DNA from: Vulcanimicrobium winogradskyi
GTDB lineage: Bacteria > Vulcanimicrobiota > Vulcanimicrobiia > Vulcanimicrobiales > Vulcanimicrobiaceae
Reading direction: 5' to 3'
DNA length: 64,000 nucleotides
Assembly (NCBI GenBank): GCA_003134965.1
Contig: PLDA01000002.1
Coordinates: 806,001 to 870,000, forward strand
Shown here: positions 26,092 to 34,303 of the stretch, in pieces
Layout of the letters: each line of letters begins with the position of its first letter
Position numbering within the stretch: position 1 is the stretch's first letter
Translations under genes and position numbers: made by a program
Notes under the pieces: model-generated
What the model saw: the letters and a program-made list of their open reading frames with translations, nothing else
What the model was told of the DNA's origin: nothing
Databases searched by the model: none

Positions 26092-28830
26092 TCAGGCGGG
26101 CGAGGTGTCCGGCGCACTCGACCGGCTGCCGTTCGCGTGGTCGAGGGCGGTGTCGACCGCGCCGTAGAGATCCTTCATCAGGAACGGCTTCGTCAGGAAC
26201 GCGTTCCAGCCGTCGAGCGCGGCCGGCATGCGGAGCGCGATTCGCACCAGCGGCGTGCCGTTGGCGCGCTCGAGAAACTCCTCAGGCGGCATACCGAGCC
26301 GGTCGGCGTCGACCAGCGCGCAGTCGAAGCGGCCGTCGGTGAGCGTTCGCAGCAGTTCCTCGCCGCTGGTCGCGACGGCCACCGCGATCCCGTCGTGCCG
26401 GAGTGCGTGCGCGACGTACGAGCGCGCGTCGCCGTCGACGTCGAGCAGCGCGACGCGGCGGGAGGCAATCGTCCGGTGCGCGGGCCGGGCGGGGACGAAG
26501 ACGCGGAACGTCGAGCCTTGGCCTTCGACCGACTCGACGTCGATCGAGCCGCCGTGCAGCTCGACGATCGTCTTGGCGAGATAGAGGCCGAAGCCGGTGC
26601 CGCCGATCCCCAGGGCGCGCGCGTTGCTGGCCCGCGCGAAGCGGCCGAACAGCTTCGCGCGCTCGCCCTCCGGGATCCCGATCCCGCGGTCGCGGACGCT
26701 GAGCTCGACCCCGCCCGCTCGCGCGCGCAGCGCGACCTCGACGGCCTCGCCGCCCGGCGAGTACTTGATCGCGTTGCCGATGAGGTTCTCGACCACCTGA
26801 CGCAGCCGCGCCGCGTCGCCGATCACCAGCAGGTTGCCGCCCATCACGCGCAAGTCGATCGGCCGCGTCACGCTGAAGACGCGCACGACGTCGCGAACGA
26901 GCGCGACCAAGTCGACGTTGCCGAGCGTGAGCGCGAGCTCGTTGTGCTCGAGCCGCGAGAGCGCGAGCGTGTCGGTCGCCAGCGAGGCGAGCCGCATCGC
27001 GCTCGACGAGATCATCCCGAGATACTGGCGCGCCTCGTGATCGAAGCGCTCGTCGTCGGCCAGCACGTCGGCGAAGCCGACGATCGTCGTGAGCGGGCCT
27101 TTGAAATCGTGCGCGAGCATCGCGATCAGATCGTTCTTGATCTGGTTGAGCTCGACGACCGCATCCCGCCGCGCTGCCAGCTCTTGGTACAGCTCGACGT
27201 TGCGCGCCGCGACGGCGAAGTACTGGCCCAGCAGGCCGATCGCGAAGACGTCGGCGGTGCTGAAGGCGGCGGTCCGTTGCACGTCCAGCACGTACGCCGT
27301 GCCGCCGCCCGAGCCCGGGACGCGCACGGCGGCGCGCTGCTCGAACTCGTCGAGCACACAGACGTCGCTGCGCGACGCGAGTGCGACGAACGCGTCGCCG
27401 GCCGGCGCGTCGTCCTCCAGCGAGAGATCGGTCGTCGCCCCGAAGCCGCCGCGCGGACGCGGTGCGTACAGCGTCGCGCGCCCGTCGACGAGCTCGCGGA
27501 CGCCGGAGAGCAGCGCTTCGACCAGCACGCTCGGCTCGAGCGAGGCGAACAGCGTGCGCGCGATCGAGGTGATCGCGGTCAGGCGCTCGTTCTGCATCGT
27601 GAGCTGCACGCCGCGCAGCACCTGCTCGGTGACGTCGCGCTGGACCATCACGTAGTGCGTCATCGTCCCCGCCTCGTCGAGCAGCGGACGCGCCGAGGCT
27701 TCGGTATGGTAGTGCGAACCGTCGACGCGGTACGAGATGTACTCGACGCGCGCGGGACGGCCCGCGGCGACCTCGGTGCGCATCGCGACGAGCTGCGCGA
27801 GGTCGGTCTTCGGTCCGAAGAACTCGTCGACGCGGTGCCCGATGATTTGGTCCGGCCGCGTCGCACCCTTCATCCGGATGAACGCGTCGTTCGCGTAGAC
27901 GATCGTCGAGGGTTCTGCCGGCGAGGCGCCGGGTTTGGCCAATATGATCGGGTCCTGCGCGGCTTCGATCGCCGCCGACAGCAGGTTGATGCGCTGCTGC
28001 GCGCGCTCGCTCTCGGTCAGATCGGTCGCGACGACGAGCGCGATCTCACGCTTGTGCGTCGGGACGAGCTCGACGCGCAGCTCGGTCGGGTAGATCGAGC
28101 CGTCCTTGCGCCGTGCCGGCGTGCGAAGGGTCAGCCGGCGCCCGGGGTTCGCCCGCAGCTCCTCGAGCCGTTCGGCCAGACGGCCCTCTTTCACCAGCGC
28201 GGGCAGCAGCGAGGCCAGCGGGAGTTGCCGGATCTCATCGGTGGTGTAGCCCAGGTTGCGGCACGCGGCGTCGCTGGCGAAGAGCACGCGCTGGGCGGCC
28301 AGATCGACCTGATACAGCTCCGTCTGCGAGCTGTCGAAGAGCCGCAGCAGCAAGCGGCGCGCCTCCATCGCCTCCACGACGGCGCCGCCGATCGCCTCCA
28401 GCGCGGTGCGCTGCTGCGGCGTCAGCCTTCGCGGCCGCCGGTCGAGAACGCAGAGCGTGCCGACGGCGTACCCGTCACTCGAGCAGAGCGGATACCCGGC
28501 GTAGGAGCGGATCCCAGGCTTTCCAGTGACCAGGGGATTCTTCGCGAACCGCGGGTCGGCGCTCGCGTCGTCGACTTCGAAGATCCCTTCGCCCAGGATC
28601 GCCTGGGCGCAGAACGCGGCGTCGCGCGGCGCCTCGCGCAGATCGAGTCCGACCGACGACTTGAACCACTGGCGCTCGCGGTCGACCAGGGTGATCAGCG
28701 CGATCGGGGTGTCGCAGAGCTGCGCTGCGAGCCGCGTGAACGCGTCGAAGAGATCCTCGCCCGGCGTGTCGAGGAGCTCGTACTCATAGAGGGCGGCGAG
28801 CCGCCGCTCCTCAGACGTTGTCGTCTGCAT
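26092..28830 (-). CDS. hybrid sensor histidine kinase (GAF-PAS-PAS-GAF-HisKA-HATPase-REC)
   Basis: 912 residues from the ATG at 28830. Approximate order: GAF (10-155, with LITLVDRERQWFKSSVGL), PAS (160-275), PAS (280-415, with HYVMVQRDVTEQ), GAF (425-555), HisKA with phospho-acceptor His in MLAHDFKGPL, HATPase with ENLIGNAIKYS and GIGGTGFGLYLAK, and a C-terminal receiver (from about 795). The receiver keeps LLDVD, an acceptor Asp in CALVDAD and LTKPF but is otherwise divergent. No membrane segment is seen, so it is a soluble sensor of unknown signal. No separate regulator gene adjoins. Its start lies inside the end of polX (20-base overlap). Confidence 0.88.
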   Translation of the reverse strand: MQTTTSEERRLAALYEYELLDTPGEDLFDAFTRLAAQLCDTPIALITLVDRERQWFKSSVGLDLREAPRDAAFCAQAILGEGIFEVDDASADPRFAKNPLVTGKPGIRSYAGYPLCSSDGYAVGTLCVLDRRPRRLTPQQRTALEAIGGAVVEAMEARRLLLRLFDSSQTELYQVDLAAQRVLFASDAACRNLGYTTDEIRQLPLASLLPALVKEGRLAERLEELRANPGRRLTLRTPARRKDGSIYPTELRVELVPTHKREIALVVATDLTESERAQQRINLLSAAIEAAQDPIILAKPGASPAEPSTIVYANDAFIRMKGATRPDQIIGHRVDEFFGPKTDLAQLVAMRTEVAAGRPARVEYISYRVDGSHYHTEASARPLLDEAGTMTHYVMVQRDVTEQVLRGVQLTMQNERLTAITSIARTLFASLEPSVLVEALLSGVRELVDGRATLYAPRPRGGFGATTDLSLEDDAPAGDAFVALASRSDVCVLDEFEQRAAVRVPGSGGGTAYVLDVQRTAAFSTADVFAIGLLGQYFAVAARNVELYQELAARRDAVVELNQIKNDLIAMLAHDFKGPLTTIVGFADVLADDERFDHEARQYLGMISSSAMRLASLATDTLALSRLEHNELALTLGNVDLVALVRDVVRVFSVTRPIDLRVMGGNLLVIGDAARLRQVVENLIGNAIKYSPGGEAVEVALRARAGGVELSVRDRGIGIPEGERAKLFGRFARASNARALGIGGTGFGLYLAKTIVELHGGSIDVESVEGQGSTFRVFVPARPAHRTIASRRVALLDVDGDARSYVAHALRHDGIAVAVATSGEELLRTLTDGRFDCALVDADRLGMPPEEFLERANGTPLVRIALRMPAALDGWNAFLTKPFLMKDLYGAVDTALDHANGSRSSAPDTSPA

Positions 28831-30562
28831 CTGCGCCTCGCGCCCGCTTCGCCTCGACGAAGGCGAGGACTTCCTCCAGCGGGCGCGCGTTGAGGACCTC
28901 GGCCGAGGTGATCCACCCGCGGCGCGCTTGTCCGACCGCATAGGCGACGTTCTCGAGCTGCGCGACGCCGTGCGCGTCGGAGTCGCAGGTGAACGTCACG
29001 CCGAACTCCTTGGCGCGGCGCGCGAGGGGGCTCGGCAGGTCGAGCCGGCTCGGCTGCCCGTCGATCTCGAGCGCGGTCCCGGTACGCGCGGCCGCCGCGA
29101 AGACGGCGTCGTGATCGAAGTCGTAGCCGGCGAACGTCTCCACGTTGCGCCCGGTCGGATGACCGATCACGTTCACGTACGGGCTTTCGATCGCGCGCAG
29201 CAACCGGGCGGTCATCTCGTCACGGGATTGGTTGAACGCCGAATGCACCGATGCAACAACGAAATCCAGCCCGGAAAGGATCGCATCGTCGTAGTCGAGG
29301 GTGCCGTCGGCTAGGATGTCGACCTCGCTCGAGCACAGCGTGCGGATTCCGTAGCGCTGGCCGAGCTCGCGCACCCGCACGCGCTGCGCCCGCAGTTCTT
29401 CGGGATCCATCCCGATCCGGCCACGGCCCCACGAGTGGTCGCTGATCGCGTGGTACGCGTAGCCGCGCGCGGCGCAGGCGGCGACCATCGCGTCCAGCGT
29501 GTCGCGCCCGTCCGACCACGTCGAGTGCATGTGGAAGTCGCCCCGCAGATCGTGCACGTCGAGCACCAGCGGGAGCGTGCCGTCGCGGGCCGCTTCGATC
29601 TCGCCGACGCCGAGCCGCATCTCCGGCGGGATGTACGCCATGCCGAGCGTCGCGTAGACCTCCGCCTCGGTGCGGCAGACGATCGTGCGGCCGTCGGTCA
29701 GATCGACGATCCCGTTCTCGCTCACCCGCAGGTTCTTGCGAACGGCGAGCTCGCGGAACTGGATGTTGTGCTCGCGCGAGCCGGTGAAGTGCTGCAGCAG
29801 GTTGCCGTACAGATGCGCCGGCAAGACGCGCAGGTCGATCTGCAGCCCACCGGCGAGCCAGATGCTGGCCTTGGTCGGACCCTCGGCGAGAACGGCCTCA
29901 GCCCGCTCCCACGCCGTGAACGCGGCGACGACAAGCTCCGCGTTCTCCGAGGTGCAGATCACGTCGACGTCGCCGACGGTCGGCTCCTGGCGCCGGACGC
30001 TGCCGGCCGCAGTGAGATCCTGCGCGTCGGTCACCTTGCGCAGAAAGGCGATGACCTCGCGCGCGATCGGCAGCGCGACCCCGAGCGGAGTGCGACGCGT
30101 GCGTCCCTTGTACGCGAGGACGCCGCGGCGGATGTTTTCGATCGACTTCGCTCCGAGCCGCGGCATCTCGGCGAGCGCGCCCCCATCGAGCGCCCGCTCG
30201 AGATCGGCGAGCGAGGCGATTCCGAGCCGTTCGAACAGCTGCTGCGCGGTCTTCATCCCGACGCCTTGGACGGCCAGGACCTCCAGCAGCGTCGAGGGGT
30301 ACCGCGCGCGCAGCTCTTCGAGGTACGGGTCGGTCCCGGTCCGGGCGATCGTCGCGATCCGCGCGGCGATGCTCTTCCCGACCCCGGGCAGCTCCGTCAG
30401 CCGGTCGATGTCGACCTCGACGCCGAGCGGCGCCGCGTTCTCCAGCGTCTCGGCGGCACGCTCGTAGGCCATGAACTTGAAGAACGCCTCGCCCGCGAAC
30501 TCCATCAGGGTGCGAATCTCGCGCAAGCGGTCGGCGATCTCGCGGTTGGTCGGGTGCGGCAT
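28811..30562 (-). CDS. polX: DNA polymerase/3'-5' exonuclease PolX (family X with PHP domain)
   Basis: 583 residues from the ATG at 30562 (the frame extends to 30646 without family sequence). Residues about 1-80 form the 8-kDa-like domain; HhH motifs follow (LPGVGKSIAARIA, VQGVGMKTAQQLF). The family X palm includes GSVRRQEPTVGDVDVICT with its metal-binding Asp pair. The C-terminal PHP domain has DFHMHSTWSDG, HAISDHSWG and a late TCDSDAHG. It fills short gaps in base-excision repair and trims 3' ends. Divergent from the nicotinate phosphoribosyltransferase-like gene, 40 bases apart. Confidence 0.93.
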   Translation of the reverse strand: MPHPTNREIADRLREIRTLMEFAGEAFFKFMAYERAAETLENAAPLGVEVDIDRLTELPGVGKSIAARIATIARTGTDPYLEELRARYPSTLLEVLAVQGVGMKTAQQLFERLGIASLADLERALDGGALAEMPRLGAKSIENIRRGVLAYKGRTRRTPLGVALPIAREVIAFLRKVTDAQDLTAAGSVRRQEPTVGDVDVICTSENAELVVAAFTAWERAEAVLAEGPTKASIWLAGGLQIDLRVLPAHLYGNLLQHFTGSREHNIQFRELAVRKNLRVSENGIVDLTDGRTIVCRTEAEVYATLGMAYIPPEMRLGVGEIEAARDGTLPLVLDVHDLRGDFHMHSTWSDGRDTLDAMVAACAARGYAYHAISDHSWGRGRIGMDPEELRAQRVRVRELGQRYGIRTLCSSEVDILADGTLDYDDAILSGLDFVVASVHSAFNQSRDEMTARLLRAIESPYVNVIGHPTGRNVETFAGYDFDHDAVFAAAARTGTALEIDGQPSRLDLPSPLARRAKEFGVTFTCDSDAHGVAQLENVAYAVGQARRGWITSAEVLNARPLEEVLAFVEAKRARGADADDNV

Positions 30563-30602
30563 AGGACGAGGACTTCGTTCCACGCCCGCGTAGGGGCGTC
30601 CC

Positions 30603-31715
30603 ATGCTCACCACCGAGCGGCGTCGTCTCGACCCGGCGATCCTCAACCTGCCGGTCGAGAAGATGCGCGAGGGCTACTACTCCGACGTCTACTTCAAACG
30701 CGCGCGCGAGATCCTGGAGAAGGACGGCTACCACCCGCGCGTGCGGATGCAGGTCTTCCAGCGGAACCACGCCGTGCTGTGCGGGATCGACGAGGCGATC
30801 GCGATCCTCAAGCTCTGCAGCGGCCGGCACGCCGGGGACGGCTCATGGCACGATGGATGGGACCGGCTCACCGTACGGGCGCTCTACGATGGTGACCCGA
30901 TCGAGCCGTTCGAAACGGTGATGACGATCGAGGGCGACTACGCGCTCTTCGCACACCTCGAGACGCCGTATCTGGGCGTCCTCGCGCGCCGTTCGCGCAT
31001 CGCGACCAACGCGCGCGCGATCGTCAATGCGGCCGGCGGCAAGGAAGTGCTGTTCTTTCCGGCACGCTTCGATCACCATCTGGTGCAGACCGGCGACGGC
31101 TATGCCGCGTACATCTCCGGCGCGCTCGGCGTCTCGACCGATGCGAACGCCGAGTGGTGGGGTTCGCGCGGGATGGGCACCGTTCCGCACGCGCTGATCG
31201 CTGCGTACGGCGGCGATACGGTGCGCGCGACCGAGAAGTTTACGCAGTACATCGACGCCTCGGTCAACGTCATCTCGTTGGTCGACTTCGACAACGATTG
31301 CGTCGGCACGTCGCTCGCCGTCGCCCGCGCGCTCGGCGACCGGTTATGGGGCGTGCGGCTCGACACCTCGGGGACGCTGGTCGACAATAGCGTCATCCCG
31401 CAGATGGGGACGTTTCCGCCGACCGGCGTCAACGCGCAGCTCGTGCACAACGTGCGCAGCGCGCTCGACGCCGAAGATTTCCACCACGTGAAGATCGTCG
31501 TCAGCGGCGGCTTCGACGCCGGGCGCATTCGCCGTTTCGAGGAAGATCGAGTCCCGGTCGACGCGTACGCCGTGGGCAGCGCGTTCTTCAAAGGCGCCGG
31601 ATCGTTCGACTTCACCGCCGACATCGTCGCGATCGACGACGGCAGCGGCTGGCACGAATGCCACAAAGTCGGGCGCCCCGAACGTCCCAACCCGCGACTG
31701 AGCGCAGTTAACTAG
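30603..31715 (+). CDS. nicotinate phosphoribosyltransferase-like enzyme
   Basis: 370 residues. The N-terminal KMREGYYSDVYFKRA, the central GTVPHALIAAYGGD and the C-terminal KIVVSGGFDAGRIRRFE with GVRLDTSG fit the type II phosphoribosyltransferase fold of nicotinate/quinolinate phosphoribosyltransferases. The expected role is making nicotinate mononucleotide from nicotinate and PRPP for NAD salvage. It is shorter than E. coli PncB and closer to the compact archaeal/bacterial group. Its last four bases overlap the convergent methyltransferase gene of the restriction island. Confidence 0.85.
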   Translation: MLTTERRRLDPAILNLPVEKMREGYYSDVYFKRAREILEKDGYHPRVRMQVFQRNHAVLCGIDEAIAILKLCSGRHAGDGSWHDGWDRLTVRALYDGDPIEPFETVMTIEGDYALFAHLETPYLGVLARRSRIATNARAIVNAAGGKEVLFFPARFDHHLVQTGDGYAAYISGALGVSTDANAEWWGSRGMGTVPHALIAAYGGDTVRATEKFTQYIDASVNVISLVDFDNDCVGTSLAVARALGDRLWGVRLDTSGTLVDNSVIPQMGTFPPTGVNAQLVHNVRSALDAEDFHHVKIVVSGGFDAGRIRRFEEDRVPVDAYAVGSAFFKGAGSFDFTADIVAIDDGSGWHECHKVGRPERPNPRLSAVN

Positions 31716-34303
31716 CCGGGCCGCGTCCCGGGGTCACTGGTCCGCGCCTTGACCTCATAGACCTTCAACACCTCATCGCCATAGCGGTTGATCACCTTAA
31801 CGGCAATCCTTCCGGACTTCGGTTTTGGAAAGGGCCGACTCACCATGCTGGCCAGCGTATCCCACACATCTTCGGGAATATCGGCCCTCAGTGCGCGTTT
31901 GAGAGCCTTGAACGGGTCTTGAGCACTGCGGCCAAAATAAACGTGCCGAACGAAAAAGCCCTCGCCGTCATAATCCGTGTCGATGAACCACGCGGCAATA
32001 GCTGAAGTATCGCGTTCGGCCCTCAAGGAGCGTGTCGCTGGGTTGTAGACATCGACACCAAAAAGTTCGACAACGATTTCTTCACCAACGCTGCGGACTT
32101 CGATATCAGGTTCGCCGAAAACCGTGAACAAATTACCGGTGCCAGTTTTCTTCAAAACATCATCCGGCATTTGAAGCTCAACGTTCATTCGCACATTAAG
32201 AATGGTCAGCGGACCCAATTCAGTTACGACATTGTACGGGCCTTCAAATGCGAATCCGCACACGATTAACGTATCAGCGACGGACAGCGCCTCCTTTCCC
32301 GCCTTACGATGAAACTCAGCACCGACGGTTCCATACTCAGGTCCAACCGCTATTGCGACACGCTGGCCATTGTCCGTGACCGCTATGCCGTTGATAAATA
32401 CCCCCGGAAACGGGTCTACGGATGCAAATGTCATTCGTTCACCCTTGCGGGTATTTTGAACGCCTGCCTTGCGTAGATTCGCAAGGATTCTATCGAGGTA
32501 TGACTCGGACGTCAGGCTCTCGACGCCGACGTCATCGCTCATGCCGGTCGGGGACAGCGATTCAAACGTGAAGGGGCCAGTGACACGCACTACACCCACC
32601 CGTTCATAAGGCCGATCGCGAAGTGGCTCGATATCCGCATGCCGTAAGACTGCCGACTCAATCTCCGATTTGGTCATTCCGTCGCGAAGTTCGGGATTAT
32701 TTGCGATTGATCTCAACGTCACGTGTGGGATGCGTTGGTAAACAAAGCCCTGCGTAAGATCGTTACCGACCGGCACTGTCGTTTGCGGAAGTCCCGACAG
32801 TTCTGCTTCCTTCTGGCGACCCTCCGACGAATCAGCGAGCATGAATGCCGGATAGCGTCCGGCCATGAGTCTTGTGCGTGCCAGCGTGAGTGCCACTCGA
32901 CTAGTATCGATGGTGATCCATCGCCGGCCCCACTGCTCGGCAACAGACGCTGTCGTTCCACTCCCGCAGGTTGGGTCTAAGACGAGATCTCCGGGATCCG
33001 TAGTCATGAGCATGCAGCGCTGGACGACCTTCCGGTTTGTCTGCACCACATAAACTTTTTCACTGGCAAAACCAGCCGTTATTGTGTCATTCCATTGCGA
33101 CCCTACAGCGAATGCGTCGAAGTCATCAATATATCGAACATAGTAAAGCGTCTTCCCGGCACCATAAAGCCGCCTTCCGCGTGCTAAGTTCGCCATACCC
33201 CGCTCACCCGTGCTCCAGTAGCCGGGGTCCGGAAGCCAGGTCTTCCCGTCAAACGTTACAGGGAAAGAGCCGGGTGGATTTCGAGACGCCAGCTTATCCC
33301 CCCTAAATACTCGCGCGCCCTTCGGAACCGCAGTACGCCCCTGACGTTCTTCCGCCGACATTGCGCGGCGAGTCCCATCCGGAAGTTCGACAAGGCGATA
33401 CGCCGCACCACCGCCGCGGATATCTTGCTTCCGATTGAGCAGCGGGTATGCCCGCGCCGATTCCTTATTCTTTGTAAACCACACCAAATAGTTGCAATTG
33501 TTTTCGATCAATCGACCCGTTTGCGCGTTCGCAGTGACATAGTTGATAATAGTGACGAAATTCTCACTGCCGAACACTTCATCGCAAATAGCAGTAACAC
33601 GATGCAGGTTAACATCGCTGATCTGTATGAAAATGCTGCCTGTCTCCGACAAGAGATCACGGGCGACTGTAAACCGATCACGAAGATACGCGAGGTACGT
33701 ATGGACGCCGTCTACCCACGTATCGCGAAACGCCTTAATTTGTTCGGGCTGATTTGTGACATCCTCCAGCTTACCGTCTTGCATATCGCGATCATTTGTC
33801 GCAACCTGCCAGTTTGATCCGAAGCGAATTCCATATGGCGGATCCAGATATATCATCTGGACCCTTCCGCGCAGGCTTTCGCGATCGGCAAGGGACGCCA
33901 TAACAGCAAGCGAGTCACCGAGGATCATCCGGTTTTCCCAGCGCTGCTCGTGCTGATAAAATTCGATCTTACGTTCGAACGGTGGCTCCGGCTCTTCATC
34001 AAAGAAGTGCAATTGGGCTTCGCGCTGACCTGCACCGACAGCGATAAGATCTTTCACAAGCGCTTCGGGCCGAACACGTTCCTGGATATAGATAGGGGGA
34101 GCCTCGACCCGCAACGCATCGCCGTCTTGCTCGTCTTTGCCACGCCAAACATACTGCGGATCCAGCGTAGTGTCTCGAGGATACAGCAGTTGCCGCGATC
34201 GCTTCGTCTCTTCAGTGACAAATGGTTCCAACTCGGAAGTCGGAATGTTGGGACGTGTACCGCCGTGCCGGTACGCCTCCACCCCTCGGTCAATCTCACT
34301 CAT
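31712..34303 (-). CDS. type III-like DNA adenine methyltransferase (Mod)
   Basis: 863 residues. DPPY at 154-157 (catalytic motif IV) precedes the AdoMet-binding LDPTCGSGTTA (motif I, about 425), the beta-class order found in type III Mod proteins. The region between and the long C-terminus probably hold the target recognition domain. It overlaps the stop of the helicase/nuclease gene by four bases. Base composition is clearly AT-richer than the flanks (many codons end in A or T), a sign of horizontal transfer. Methylated sequence is unknown. Confidence 0.9.
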   Translation of the reverse strand: MSEIDRGVEAYRHGGTRPNIPTSELEPFVTEETKRSRQLLYPRDTTLDPQYVWRGKDEQDGDALRVEAPPIYIQERVRPEALVKDLIAVGAGQREAQLHFFDEEPEPPFERKIEFYQHEQRWENRMILGDSLAVMASLADRESLRGRVQMIYLDPPYGIRFGSNWQVATNDRDMQDGKLEDVTNQPEQIKAFRDTWVDGVHTYLAYLRDRFTVARDLLSETGSIFIQISDVNLHRVTAICDEVFGSENFVTIINYVTANAQTGRLIENNCNYLVWFTKNKESARAYPLLNRKQDIRGGGAAYRLVELPDGTRRAMSAEERQGRTAVPKGARVFRGDKLASRNPPGSFPVTFDGKTWLPDPGYWSTGERGMANLARGRRLYGAGKTLYYVRYIDDFDAFAVGSQWNDTITAGFASEKVYVVQTNRKVVQRCMLMTTDPGDLVLDPTCGSGTTASVAEQWGRRWITIDTSRVALTLARTRLMAGRYPAFMLADSSEGRQKEAELSGLPQTTVPVGNDLTQGFVYQRIPHVTLRSIANNPELRDGMTKSEIESAVLRHADIEPLRDRPYERVGVVRVTGPFTFESLSPTGMSDDVGVESLTSESYLDRILANLRKAGVQNTRKGERMTFASVDPFPGVFINGIAVTDNGQRVAIAVGPEYGTVGAEFHRKAGKEALSVADTLIVCGFAFEGPYNVVTELGPLTILNVRMNVELQMPDDVLKKTGTGNLFTVFGEPDIEVRSVGEEIVVELFGVDVYNPATRSLRAERDTSAIAAWFIDTDYDGEGFFVRHVYFGRSAQDPFKALKRALRADIPEDVWDTLASMVSRPFPKPKSGRIAVKVINRYGDEVLKVYEVKARTSDPGTRPG

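Noticed and set aside
26032..28893. A 953-codon plus-strand open frame over the histidine kinase
   Set aside because: Shadow frame; the minus-strand kinase has full domain structure.
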